The position numbers and the translations under genes are program-made. Positions 46,783 to 57,632 of a DNA stretch of 64,000 nt are shown one piece after another (the first letter of the stretch is position 1; the number at the start of each line of letters is the position of its first letter). The notes beneath the pieces were generated by a model, which made no database searches, was not told the origin of the DNA, and worked only from the letters and a program-made list of their open reading frames with translations. Source of the stretch: Nigrospora sphaerica (Eukaryota; Ascomycota; Sordariomycetes; Amphisphaeriales; Apiosporaceae); assembly GCA_018287875.1 (NCBI GenBank), contig JAGVVL010000013.1, forward strand, positions 2,356,001-2,420,000, in the 5' to 3' direction.

Positions 46783-47664
46783 TCAAAGCCCCTCCGCTTC
46801 CCCTCCCCCCCGTTCCCGTTCCCCGCCTCTGCCATCCCCGTCTGCCCGGGGTTGGCGCACCATGCCGCGAAAGACGTACTCGCCCCAGCGCGCGGCGGGG
46901 GCCCCCGGCGGCGACGGCGGCGGCGCGACGGCCCACCGGTCGAGGTTGACGACGAGGCGGTCGACCTCGACGAAGCCGTGGCGGGCGAAGACGGCGGCGC
47001 CGGCGGGCGACGCGTGGACCCAGCAGGGCACGCCGGCGGCGTCGGCGCGCTCCGTGCCCCAGCGCAGCAGGCGCGCGCCGACGCCGCGGCCCTGCGCCGC
47101 GGGGTCCACCGCCAGCGCCACCACGTACAGGCGGCGCGCCCCCGCCGGCATCACGGCCGCCTGGAAGGCCGCGAGGTGCGCGTCCGTCAGCGTCTCGAGG
47201 GCCGCGATGCGGGCGGCGGCGGCCGGCGACGGGGCGTCATGCTCCTCGCGCGGCGACGGGCTCGGGGCGGGGTCGACGGCGGTCTCCTCGGCCGCCTCCG
47301 TTGTTGGCGGGACGCCCGCGGTGGGACCGGCGACGACGGTCTTCTCCGCCGCCGCCGCCGCCTCGGTCATCGTCGGCGGGCCAGCCGGTGGGGCCGACCC
47401 CTCGACGTCGACGCCGCGGAAGGCCCAGCAGACGGCACCGACGACGCGGCCGTCGCCGTCGTCGACGGCCTTGAGGACGGCGCAGCGCGCGGGTACCGCT
47501 AGCCAGGCCCCGAAACCCTCGGCCATGCCGTCGGCGAAGTCGCCGGGCGGCCGCGCCGCCGCCTTGACCTGCGTGTGAGCGTCGTGCGCGAAGGCGCGGG
47601 CGGCCACCTCGGCCAGCGCCCGGGCGTCCCCGGGGACCGCCCGCGAGAGCGAGTAGGTCGCCAT
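46783..47664 (-). CDS. GNAT-family N-acetyltransferase
   Basis: A single exon of 293 aa starts with ATYSLSRAVPGDARALAEVA, the usual first strand and helix of GNAT proteins. The acetyl-CoA-binding motif A is clear: LYVVALAVDPAAQGRGVGAR, with the Q-G-R-G-V-G pyrophosphate loop, then PCWVHASPAGAAVFARHGF, the motif B region. An Ala/Pro/Glu-rich insert of about 60 residues separates the N-terminal part from motif A. The acceptor (small amine, antibiotic or protein) cannot be deduced. The tail is Arg/Gly/Glu-rich and low in complexity. Confidence 0.85.
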   Translation of the reverse strand: MATYSLSRAVPGDARALAEVAARAFAHDAHTQVKAAARPPGDFADGMAEGFGAWLAVPARCAVLKAVDDGDGRVVGAVCWAFRGVDVEGSAPPAGPPTMTEAAAAAEKTVVAGPTAGVPPTTEAAEETAVDPAPSPSPREEHDAPSPAAAARIAALETLTDAHLAAFQAAVMPAGARRLYVVALAVDPAAQGRGVGARLLRWGTERADAAGVPCWVHASPAGAAVFARHGFVEVDRLVVNLDRWAVAPPPSPPGAPAARWGEYVFRGMVRQPRADGDGRGGERERGGGEAEGL

Positions 47665-48347
47665 CGGCGACGGGTGGTCCGTGTAAAGCTGTTGGGGGGT
47701 GTGCTTTTGTGAAAGCGGGGGGTGGCGGGGGTGGGTAGGGGCCGAAAGAAAAGGGATGCTCGGTATCCTCCTGCCACTTCGCGCCCGGGCTTCCGAACGC
47801 GGGGAGGGGACCGGCGCCGCTTCTTGTACCGCGGGCCGAATGGAGCACCACGCGGGCTTTTTTGCACGTATTCGGGACGCGGATTTCCACTACACCGGAT
47901 GAGTCAGGCCGAAAGCCTGCCAGCGCAACCGCCCCATCCGGCTCATGCACATGCAGCCCGCGACCCTTCCCCAATGGACGGAGGGGCGGATCCTTGCCGA
48001 CGGGCAAGCACAAGGGCAGGCCCGCGGCGCATGACGTTTCTCGTTATCGTTCACATCTACTACTGATACATATGCGCGGCTGGAGGCATGGGTAGCTTGA
48101 TACGGTCGCGTGGGTTACGACTTTTCTTCGAATTTCAGAGGGCACTTTTTCTTGGCCCATGGTACGAGGCGACGATACGCCCCGTGCTGGTATCTCCCAT
48201 CCTCCCCGAAAACGCCAATGGGGGCAGCCCATGCTACATGATCTTCATGTTTTAACCCCCAAGTGCCCCAGATCCCTCCCGGGCCCCCCCGTGGTATCCC
48301 TGACGCCGTGTGAAACGTTGAACCAAGCTTTCTTTTTCCTTCACCCT
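47665..48347. other. Intergenic region
   Basis: It lies between two minus-strand genes. Nothing is recognised. Confidence 0.6.
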
Positions 48348-49514
48348 TCAGTGGCCCATCCGGGCGTAGTCGGCCGGGTTGTACGGAACGTGGTTCGGCG
48401 GCCGCAACTTGTCCCCAATCCTCAAGGGTCTGGGCACGCCCCACTCTTCGCGCGTCTCCGCGTGCGTCGGCAGCTCGGTGAAGGCCTTGTGGTCCGGCGC
48501 GGGGGAGGCGACGCCGGCGCTGCCGCCCTCGGACGACATGGACGTGGGCCGCGACGGCTGGAAGCCCGGGCTGGGCTGGCTCTGCGACCAGCGGTTGCTG
48601 GGGTCGGGCGACGAGCGGAACGACTGGTCCGACCCCGGCGACGGCTGCGGCGGCTGGAGTGCGGGCGGCGCGGCCGGGTAGTAGAAATCGCCGGGCAGCT
48701 CCAGGGCGAACGTGGTGCCGGGCTTGGGCGGCGCGTTCGGGTTCGGGTACATGGGGTAGGCGTTGTTGGCGGCCTGCGAGCCCGCCGTGCCCGGCCGGCT
48801 GTTGTGGCGCTGCATCGACGAGGGGCGCGGGACCCGGTACGGTACGCTGGGGGACATGGGCGGCGAGCCGGACGGCGGCGCGCCTGCGCCCGCCATGGTC
48901 ATGGACCGGTCGTTCGGGTTGATGGTCCGCAGCTTGCCGTCCTCCATCATGGCCTGCAGCACGCCGGCGTCGAGCAGCTCGGCCTTTTTGATGATGCGGT
49001 CGACCATCTCCTTGCTCGCCGCCTTGAGCTGCGACTTGACGAAGCTCACCATGGCGAAGTTGCAACGGATCTCAATGTCCTCCTTGAGGTACAGGCCGTC
49101 CTTGGGGGCGCCGAGAGCGGCGAGGCCCATCTCCTGCTGCTCGGGCGGCTCCACGCCGGGCTGGTTGCCGGCGATGTGGTACTTGATGCGCAGGTCGACG
49201 TTGGCGGGCGCGTACGTGTGCGTCTGCAGGCCCCAGGGCATGTTGTGGAAGCAGCCATTGAACGAGATGTTGCCCGAGCCCAGCTTCCCTATGCCCGGGA
49301 TGTACTGGATGCGCTCCGTCACCTGGTACCACGTACTGTAAAACTCGTCCGACGGCGCATCGCGCGGCGGACTGATGGGTTGGTGAGAGAGGACCAGTGG
49401 ATTCAAAGTAATGACCTCGCTGTGGGAGTGGAGGATGTCGATGGCCAGCTGGCGCGGGATGAAGCCCGGGATCGGCGTGATGTTGGTGTAGACCTCTTTC
49501 TTGCGGAGCACCAT
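48348..49514 (-). CDS. DUF7053-like fungal protein
   Basis: A single exon of 388 aa from ATG 49514 (MVLRKKEVYTNITPIPGFIP). The frame stays open for 111 codons upstream, but that part has leader-like composition and the conserved region begins here. Residues 1-185 match the fungal DUF7053 pattern: HSHSEVITLNPLVLSHQPI, EFYSTWYQVTERIQYIPG, FHNMPWGLQTHTYAPANVDL, DGLYLKEDIEIRCNFAMVSF and VDRIIKKAELLDAGVL. The fold may be START/SRPBCC-like, but the function is unknown. Residues 200-388 are a Pro/Ser-rich, probably disordered tail. It is distinct from the vWA relic upstream. Confidence 0.8.
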   Translation of the reverse strand: MVLRKKEVYTNITPIPGFIPRQLAIDILHSHSEVITLNPLVLSHQPISPPRDAPSDEFYSTWYQVTERIQYIPGIGKLGSGNISFNGCFHNMPWGLQTHTYAPANVDLRIKYHIAGNQPGVEPPEQQEMGLAALGAPKDGLYLKEDIEIRCNFAMVSFVKSQLKAASKEMVDRIIKKAELLDAGVLQAMMEDGKLRTINPNDRSMTMAGAGAPPSGSPPMSPSVPYRVPRPSSMQRHNSRPGTAGSQAANNAYPMYPNPNAPPKPGTTFALELPGDFYYPAAPPALQPPQPSPGSDQSFRSSPDPSNRWSQSQPSPGFQPSRPTSMSSEGGSAGVASPAPDHKAFTELPTHAETREEWGVPRPLRIGDKLRPPNHVPYNPADYARMGH

Positions 49515-52029
49515 GGTGGCCGGCGTCGTCGTCGACGGGGCGCGATCACGGGCGGCGTTGACGGGGCGGATTTGGATTTCTCCCAGGCGGAAGGGGTGAG
49601 GGTGGCGTGGGTTGAGATGGTACGGAGGAATGTCAGCACTTGAGGTTCTAGACTTTGAGAGGTGTGTAAGGCAGGTATGTGGTGAAAGTATGTAGGCGGG
49701 GGGGGGGCTGTCTACAAAAGCGTCGGGACCGTCAAGGGTGGGCATGAAAGTTGCCGGTCGGCTAGACGGCGGCAGGGCTGGCCCGGCGAGAAGCAGGGTA
49801 GGGAGTGTTAAGAGTTTGGGCCGGAGGCCCCTCGAACAAGCAGGCATGTGTTATTTACTTTGTACTTCTTCCCGTCCTAGCCCCGTCAGCTGCTGTACTC
49901 AGTATCCGGTGGGATGGATAAAAGCCACCCCGGGGGGGGCAACGTTGGAGGCGCGTCGCTCCCGGATTGGGGAGAATCCGGGAATTGGGGCGCCGAAAGG
50001 TTGACGTTGGCGTCAGCACCAGCAAACAAGCGGCGAGACTAAAAGTACCTAGACCTAAGCACTTGGGCCTAGGCTAGGCGGAAATCCCGTCGTAGCTGGA
50101 CGAACGAAGTGCGCGTTTGATTGCGTCCGGCTTTGCTTTCTGGTCTCAGGCCGAGGGCTCCCCCCATTTGACCGCCCTCTCTCTCGCCCGAGATACCGTA
50201 TACAGCGGCACGGCAAAGCAAAAAGCGCCGATCCGGCAGCTGAAGTTGACCGAAGGGGGGGTGCGCGAGGTTGTGAGGGTGTGAGCGAGTCCATATGAAG
50301 GACCGGATGCCCTTATTTTTGCCGGGCCCAGAGCCCCAGACCCCGGCCCTAGTCCACCCCGAGTCCCTGGTTTCCACTCGAAGCTGTCTTCCCGTGTCCA
50401 CCTGTTTCAACCGCCAACCATCTATCCATCCCATTGATGTTAGGTACCTAGTGTACCACGGGTTTCGGGGGCCCGCCCTGCATCTATCTCCCAGTCAATC
50501 GCACCTGGGCACTGCACGGGGCGTCGCCCAGTCGCAAACATGCATCATACGTCGGCGAGGGCCCAATAAGGGGACCTCCCCCAGATCCCATGGTCCGTAA
50601 CGTCATGGCACCGGCCGTGTCGTCATCCCCCAAGCAGCCGGCACAACGACTAACGACTGATGGGCCTTTCAGCTCGACAAAATGTCATACCAACCCCCCG
50701 ACGGGCGAATGTGGTCTCGCCAAAGTCAAAGGCCATAATGATGATGGTTTTCAGGCTTGGCGCACAGCTCCCCTCGGCCAAACACGTGGACAAGGCGACG
50801 AGGGGGTCGAGGGGAAGGCAGGACAAGCACAGACTGGCGAAGCTGGGCTCGCGGGGGCTGAGCTGAAGCCGGCAGATCGAGTTCCGTCCGTGCAGACCCC
50901 CCCCCCCTCTCAAGGCCCCAGCTGACAGTGAGCACATCGTATGGCAGTCCGCAGTAGGCCAAGGCGGGCTGAGCAGTAACGAGCACCTCCCTGCCCCTCC
51001 ATCACCCCCACCAGTCTTCTACAATCTGCTTGTCCATGCATATCCGTTTCTTTGTCTCTCTCTCTCCCACTCTCTTCGCATCTCACTCCCCGTCAGGTAG
51101 GTCGCCAAGAGACGGGCGGTAATCCCTTGCCACCGCTGCCGCATCTGTGGAGGATCAGGTGCACCGTGCCGTACCCGATAAGGACCTAGTGCATACGCTG
51201 TGTAGGCGGGTAGTTGTATGACAGGCTTACTACTAACCGGTCGCTTACGGGACGGGGTCAAGCTCTTACCTGCTCACATATGATCAGGCCTTCCCCCACG
51301 TGTTTCTTATCAGTACAGCAACATTCGGCTCCTCTTTCTCTACCCTCTCCGCCGGAAACCCCCATGAGTTGTGTGAGCTTCGGGGGCATCCGGACAGCCC
51401 GCCCGACAGCCTGGAACCAATGACCTCTGCTAGCACCAAGCCGGTCTAGCGATGTCAAAAGAAGTTTCTTTTTATAGTGCATGCGGGAGAATGTGGGCCA
51501 CCTGCAGGGGCGACAGCACTTGCTATTGGGATTTATAGGCATCATTTCTGGCACGAAAAGCAACTTTCCCTGTCGGGCCCCCTCTTCTTCTCCAGCCCTC
51601 ATGCTGTTGCTGAATAACCCCCCCCCCGATTCGACCGGTTTACGGTCAACAATCCATTGCCGTAGCGTGCATTTGCCCGCTTCCAGCGCACCCCTGTTTC
51701 CAAACAGTTCGCGGCCCGCGCGACGTTGCAGCTCGCGACGATTCACCCGATTCGGTTCTCCCTTCTCCCCAACACCCTCGCCCAAAAAGCCACAATGACA
51801 GGCTTGGCCCGCGCCTCAGCACGCTGGGTGCCTTCAAGGATTCCCGTCCACATCACACCCTCCTTCATCCCGCGACCGTCTCCCGCCGCGCCTGCCGCCG
51901 CGGGCTCTGGCCCGAGCAGGCCGATCGAGGGGAGGGCGTGGCGGTCGAGCGTTTTCTGCACGGCGCCGAGCACGGCCTTCAGCACGCCCCCGGCCGGATA
52001 GGGCGCCGGCTGGGCCCGGGCTAGCGTGT
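49515..52029. other. Intergenic region, 2.5 kb
   Basis: No intact gene is recognised. It contains a (TC)n tract near 51052-51066. The distal end may hold more of the vWA relic. Confidence 0.45.
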
Positions 52030-52474
52030 CGCGCCAAGCGTCGTCCGACCGTCCAGCCCGTGAACGACGACGAGGTCCAGCGGCCGCCGGCAGCTGACGG
52101 AGCCGCCCCGTGCGCACCGCGGGCCTAGTGTTCGCCGACGTAGGCGTTCATGTGCACCTCGCGCAGCCGGCATTTTACCACCACCCTCGGCGCTGTTCAT
52201 GATGCCCTCGATACTGACCCGCATTCCGGGCACTCCGCGGACCAGGCCCATATGCCGCTAGCCGACTTCCTTGCGCGGCGAAAGGAGCGGGACGTAGCCC
52301 CGGGACCGGTGGTTGGCGGAAGTAGAGGTTGACGCCGCTGCGGTCTTGCTCGCCGCACACGGCAACGATGGCCAAGACGACGCGGTAGGGTTCGTCCCAG
52401 TAGGGCAGCATCGAGGCTGAGTTATCCATGAGAGACACGATGTCGAAGTACACCGGCGGGCAAGGGGTCCTCAT
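52030..52474 (-). pseudogene. Decayed vWA-domain gene
   Basis: On the minus strand from 52474, PPVYFDIVSLMDNSASMLPY contains a metal-binding DxSxS motif, followed within 35 residues by VVLAIVAVCGEQDRSGVNLY. This matches the first strand, MIDAS and second strand of fungal von Willebrand A proteins. After that the frame is lost. About 100 codons on, in another frame, RRPLDLVVVHGLDG resembles the later vWA strand (KPLNLIVITDG). No start codon context, intron set or full-length frame joins them, so the gene appears broken. Confidence 0.5.
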
Positions 52475-53698
52475 CGGCAGCGCGCCGGCTGGCCTCTGGA
52501 GCTTCCTTCTCCTCCTGGTCGAGAGGGTATGCCCGCCCCGTCGAGGGCGGCGCTGCTCGGGCTTGCATGGGCAGGAACACGCCGTCTAGCAACCTCTCTG
52601 GGAGGCGGCCGGTGAAGGGCGATGAACGGCCGTTGCGGGCTTTCCTCGACCAGCCCTGGAACAGATAAACTCCAGGCGGGCGGGTTGTAGAATACCCGAC
52701 CCGTTGGTTCGACACCCGGGTGGGTTTGACGTCGGCTGGTTTTGGGCCGCCCTGTCCAGCGTTGTTTATCAAACATGAACCATCCGGCGTCGTCTTATTG
52801 ATTTGTGACAGGTTTCTCGAGTTTTCGTGTGGCACTCCATCGGATTGACTGACCGTGTGATCGTTTCCAAACTGCTAAGGGCGGCCTTGTCATCTCTCCG
52901 GGAGACTGGCTGTTTCGGCTGCATCTTAGTGAGTGTATACGTTGCGTTTTTTGTACCTCAGCCAGACTTGGAAAAAAACAGATGCCTCCAGATGGGATGA
53001 GGCGGTCCACAACAGTACGGAAAATGCGACGACAAAACTTGCCTCTGAAGTTCGAAACGAAATTGCCAGGCAAGAGTGTACCCAAGGCCGCCGGGACCCC
53101 CTATCTGCCATCTGACACTAACTTGATCCTGGAGGAACGTCAGGTGGGGGCGATGGAGGATTTTGAACATGTGCATATACATCATCAGTCCAGCCACGGC
53201 CGGCCGAATAGCAGATGAAGCAACTAGCAGCAGGATCTGCCAATACGGGCTGCCATATTGGGAACCGCCAGGTTCTGGGCGCCGGCAAGCGATGCGATCC
53301 ACTCTTATCCGCCCTGTCAATCGAGTCGCTGACTGGGTTCAGGGGGCTTGGAGAAGGATGCCCTCGCCGAGTCAAAGGGAAAAGAGGCCCCATACTGCGC
53401 GTGAATCAGGGTTCGACGACGTCTTGTTAAGGTTTCCCGCCTATGCCCAGCCTGGCGGTGGAAAGGCCGACTCCTTCTCCGTTGCTCGACGCTGGGCGTA
53501 AGGCGAGCCGATCAACGTCGAAGCCAGAGGCGCGATCGGACGAAAAGGAAGATCGGATGGCGCCACGACGGCGACTCCCTGGCCGGCGGTTCTTGGGTAC
53601 CAGGTAAACGGCATTTAAAGGCAGGAAGAGGCCCCCCAGCGCGGTCCAAGGTCCTCAGCCTGCTCGCCCTGCGGTCCACGCTACGGCTTCTTCCCACC
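52475..53698. other. Intergenic region upstream of the nitroreductase-like gene
   Basis: No intact gene is supported. The minus-strand frame at about 52422-52835 ends with a charged run that may be the N-terminal part of the decayed vWA gene. Confidence 0.45.
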
Positions 53699-54968
53699 AT
53701 GGCAGACGCGGAAGAGAGCGAGGATGCCCCGCGGCTCACGGGACCCATCATGTCGCGGCCCCGGGACCAGTACATCTCGTCCATGTTCTCGCGCAACCTG
53801 CTGACGCGGCAGGTCTCGATGCGCAAGTCGGCCTACCGCCCCCGCTACGCCGACCCGTCCCCGCTCACGCCGCCCGACACGCCCACGACGGCGCGCACGG
53901 CGTCGTCGTCCGTCGCCGACGAGGCCGAGGACCCGCCGCTGTTGTCGCCGCAGCGGCCCGTGACGTCGGTTTCGTCATCGTCGTCGTCGCCGCCGCCGTC
54001 GCCATACGAAATGCTCCTCGATGAGACGACGCTTGACCGGCCCTCGATCCGGCTGTACCGGCCCGACGCCGTGCCCGAGACGCTGGTGGCCGCGGCGGCG
54101 GCGGCCTCGGCCACGGCGACTGGGGGCCTCGAAGCCAAGGCGTGGCGGCTTCTACTCGTGGTAAGTAGTAACTGATGCTCATGACCCCCTTTCGCGGCTT
54201 CCGCGCGAGCACCTCTCGTCGTACCCACGGCACCCCTTTTCCCCTACCCCCGAGCCGGTGATCCCTCCTCGTTCCCACCCAGACGGGATACCCGGGGGAG
54301 CGCAATTGGCCGACGCTGAGACGCGACGGTTTTCGCAGAGCGGGGGCGCGCTGGCGCGGCTCAAGACGGCGCTGGCGGGGGACGCGGGGCGCGCGCCGGG
54401 GGCAGCGGCGCCGTGGGCGGGCAGCCTGGCCTTCTTCGGGGCGCCGCTGGCGGGCGTCGTGTGCGGCGCGCGCGTGAGCGCCAACAGCCGCGGCCTGCGC
54501 GGCGGCCGCCGCCACGCCCTCGCCGTCGGCGCCGCCCTGCACGCCTTCCGCCTCGCCCTCGCCGTCCGCGGCCTCGGCTCCTGCCTCCTCCACGCCAGCG
54601 TCGCGCGCTGGCCCCTCGACGCCGTCCGCGGCCTCGGCTCCTGCCTCCTCCACGCCAGCGTCGCGCGCTGGCCCCTCGACGCCGTCCGCCGCGCCCTCGC
54701 CGTGCCCGACGCGGCGTCCCCGTCCTCGCCTCCCCGCGGCCAAGACGACGACGAAGATGCCGACGGCCGCCGCGACGGCGACGCCGACGATGCCGACGAC
54801 GACCCCTGCGGCCGTCACCACCTCCACGGCCACCGCTGCGCCGCCAACATGCAGATCCTCTGCGCCCTCGCCATCGGCTACGAGGACACCGACTTCCTCG
54901 TCGGCAGCGTCGCCCCCGTCGCGCGAGGAGCGACGGTGGAGAGGAGCGTGGTGTGGCTGCGAGATTAA
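53699..54968 (+). CDS. Nitroreductase-family oxidoreductase with internal duplication
   Basis: Two exons (53699-54160, 54339-54968) give 363 aa. About 110 N-terminal residues are a Ser/Pro/Asp-rich extension. Then RPSIRLYRPDAVPETLV and ATGGLEAKAWRLLLV-SGGALARL match the first helix and FMN-contact region of nitroreductases. LAFFGAPLAGVVCGA, a GLGSCLLHASV block and CALAIGYEDTDFLVGSVAP match the rest of the fold, ending VERSVVWLRD. Such enzymes are FMN-dependent NAD(P)H reductases of nitro- or quinone compounds. Two oddities: the GLGSCLLHASVARWPLD segment is present twice through a perfect 60-bp tandem repeat, and an Asp/His-rich insert precedes the last strand. Either could impair the FMN site, so activity is uncertain. 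Confidence 0.72.
54561..54680. repeat. Perfect 60-bp tandem duplication inside the nitroreductase-like gene
   Basis: Bases 54561-54620 and 54621-54680 are identical. The unit is a multiple of three and adds 20 residues without changing the frame. Confidence 0.95.
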
Positions 54969-55236
54969 CGGCGAGGGGGAAAGGGGCTTTGCTGTGCTGT
55001 ATCTCGCAATACTTTACCCGACTAATAAGATTGCTTGCAAGCAAGTGGCTACGGGCTTTGATTTTTTGGGAGCTGCCAGCCGAGAGCATTTCATTTTACG
55101 TTCCTCTTACGCGGAAGCGGAGACATACAAGATGGCTTACAAGGAAAGAGTCTATTGGGACGAATGCCGTCTATGGTACAAGTACACGTATTCCACGCCA
55201 CCTCCATCGCCCGTCGCGCCACCGTTCGTCAGGCCA

Positions 55237-56439
55237 TCACTCGGCGGGCGCCGTGGCTTCATCCTTTGCCGCCGCCGGCGCGGGGTCCGCCAGCGACGTC
55301 TCCTGGCGCGCGTTGGGGAAGGCCATGGGGTTGGTGAGGTTGATGAGGGGGTTGTAGCCGACGACGTTGGGGTCGGGGCCGAGCATGGTGGTGGGGAAGC
55401 CGGGGTCGAAGGGGCGGACGGCCTCGAGGGCGGCGACCTGGGCCGGGGTGAGGCGGATGCTGAGGGCCTGGAGGTTGTCGCGCAGGTGCTCGACGCGGCG
55501 GCCGCCGACGATGGGGAAGACGCGCGGCGCCTTGGCCAGGACGTAGGCGAGGGCGACGGCCGTGACCGACTCGGTGCCGTGCTCGGCGGCGACGCGCGCG
55601 AGCGCCTCGCTCATGCGCGCCTCGTCGGCCGTCTGCTCCGACGGGCCCGTCAGCGAGCGCAGGCCCTCGCCGGCCGCGCGCCGCGCCGCCAGCGCCGCCG
55701 CCGTCTGGAACTTGCCGCCGCCCAGCACGTCCCAGGGCGCCAGCGCCATGCCGTAGTGCCGCGCCATGGGCAGGATGTCGCGCTCAAAGTCGCGCAGCAT
55801 CACGTTCCACCGGCCCTGGTAGATGCTGAAGGGCGTCTTGCCGTGGTCCAGCGCGTACTGGTTGGCGGCGGCCACGAACCAGGCGGGCGTGTCCGACACG
55901 CCCAGGTACAGGACGGTGCCCTGCTCGACGAGCATGTGCAGGCTGTCCATGATCTCCTTGATGCTCGTCACCTGGTCCCACCAGTGGACGTAGAGGACGT
56001 CGATGTAGTCGGTCCGCAGCTTGGCGAGCGAGTCGCGCACGCTGACGTGCAGGCTGTGGCGCGAGTTGCCGGCGAAGTTGGCGGCCTTGTACGTCTTGCC
56101 GAGGTCGCGCGTGCGGTACGAGTTGGTGTACTTGGTGGCGACGACGAGGCTGTCGCGGTTGCCGCGCGCCTCCATCCACTCGCCCAGCCAGCGCTCCGAG
56201 TCCTGCTCCTGGTAGTTGTTGGCCGTGTCAATGAAGTTGCCGCCCGCCTCGTAGAAGGCGTCGAGCAGCGCGAACGACGCCTCCTTGTCCATGGTCCCCA
56301 ACGCCCCCTTCCACGCCTCGCCGATGGACATGGCGCCCAGCTGCAGCGGCGACACCCGCACCGACGCCGTCGACGAGAGGACGCGATAACGGCCGAGCTC
56401 GGTGGGCGGCTCCGCGGCGGGGTTCCAGAAGTCCGTCAT
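55237..56439 (-). CDS. Aldo/keto reductase, aryl-alcohol dehydrogenase-like
   Basis: A single exon of 400 aa. It is a TIM-barrel aldo/keto reductase with the tetrad in place: Asp and Tyr in [12 protein letters not shown], Lys in VVATKY and His in VLYVHWWDQ. Further family motifs are [31 protein letters not shown] and [17 protein letters not shown]. Length and motifs match fungal aryl-alcohol dehydrogenases and norsolorinic-acid reductase-like AKRs, which reduce aromatic aldehydes or ketones with NADPH. The C-terminus ends in an Ala/Pro/Glu tail. A TATATAAG element lies upstream on the same strand. No pathway partner is adjacent. Confidence 0.92.
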   Translation of the reverse strand: MTDFWNPAAEPPTELGRYRVLSSTASVRVSPLQLGAMSIGEAWKGALGTMDKEASFALLDAFYEAGGNFIDTANNYQEQDSERWLGEWMEARGNRDSLVVATKYTNSYRTRDLGKTYKAANFAGNSRHSLHVSVRDSLAKLRTDYIDVLYVHWWDQVTSIKEIMDSLHMLVEQGTVLYLGVSDTPAWFVAAANQYALDHGKTPFSIYQGRWNVMLRDFERDILPMARHYGMALAPWDVLGGGKFQTAAALAARRAAGEGLRSLTGPSEQTADEARMSEALARVAAEHGTESVTAVALAYVLAKAPRVFPIVGGRRVEHLRDNLQALSIRLTPAQVAALEAVRPFDPGFPTTMLGPDPNVVGYNPLINLTNPMAFPNARQETSLADPAPAAAKDEATAPAE

Positions 56440-57632
56440 GGTGAGGCTGAATGGGTTTTGGCAGGCCGGATGGTGTCTGAAGTTGAGGAGTAGGGCTGTG
56501 ATGATGGGGTATCTGGCCGGTGTGAAGGTGATATGGGTAGCTGATGCGCGGGGGGTATCGAGCTTCTAACCGACCGTCCTGGTCCGTTGCACGTCGAACT
56601 TATATACCCCACGATTGTGTCGTTGGACCACGGGCATCCCTTCCGCGGCCTTAGGGGTCGGTGGAAGTGGTGCATGTCCGGCGCGACACGCAGCTTGCAA
56701 GGCCATGGCGATAGACGGGGGCGCCACGCCGCTGCAACCCGGGTCAGCGTTGCCATAACAGCCGTGGCAAACCGGATCCACGATGCTGCTGCCGTCAACG
56801 CCAAGACTAGAGTGCACAGCAGGATCTAAGCAATGATGACAAATGGCTGGTAGGTCAGCGAGGGGAAACCTGCACAAGAGAGGCGCGGCCGTCCGACTGG
56901 CCATGCACGTCGTTTTTTGCAAAGTCCGCAGACGGGCCGCTATCGCCGTTGACGTGCGGCGCCGGGCATAATGGAGATAAACGCCGCTCTTGTTGGTCGT
57001 CCCCACTTGCGCTGACGGATAAGGGAGGAGAAACGGCCGGACGGGCAATAACACCATCACCGCCTCATTGGATAAACGCTCGGCTCCGAAACATAGTGCT
57101 TACCTTGCATATACGCCGCCATCGCCACCAATGGTCGCCGCCGTCTTTCGATACGCCTCGCTTGACGAGCCGCGCCACCAACTCGCTTGCGGGGGTGGGG
57201 ACATCGTAGCCCGGTCACCAACCGCCGGAGCGGCCCCGGTACGAGTATGCAACGCCCGAATCGGTCGTGGCCGGTTGGGCCCAGACTTCGGGATTGTATT
57301 CGGGCATCCGTGTCTAGGCCTGGGGGGAACGGGGTGTTGCCAGTGTGCGGGGTGCAACGGCCATGTAGGGCACGAGAGAAAGGTAAAGGGAAGAAGCCCG
57401 AACCTACGATGATTCAAAACTCACCATACAGGGAGTTTGTACGGCTTGCATGTCCGTATGTACATTGCTGGGCCGCGCCACTACCTCCTCCGTATTGCTA
57501 AGCGCTCACTGTAAACACCGCTGGCGGACCTGATACTATTCGGTACAGGCCGTACCCAAACAAACCACCACGTCTGTACTGGACCGCATGCCCGCCCCCA
57601 AAGCAATAGCCAAAACCCAAACTCGTGCGCCC
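56440..57632. other. Intergenic region upstream of the AKR gene
   Basis: No gene is supported apart from the AKR promoter element listed separately. Confidence 0.55.
56599..56606 (-). promoter_or_regulatory. TATA box of the AKR gene
   Basis: The minus strand reads TATATAAG about 160 bp upstream of the AKR ATG at 56439. Confidence 0.45.

Noticed and set aside
48159..49643. A 494-codon plus-strand open frame
   Set aside because: Antisense shadow of the DUF7053-like gene; Arg/Val/Gly-rich with no domain.
54757..56493. A 578-codon plus-strand open frame
   Set aside because: It runs across the end of the nitroreductase-like gene and antisense to the aldo/keto reductase, which has the full catalytic tetrad.
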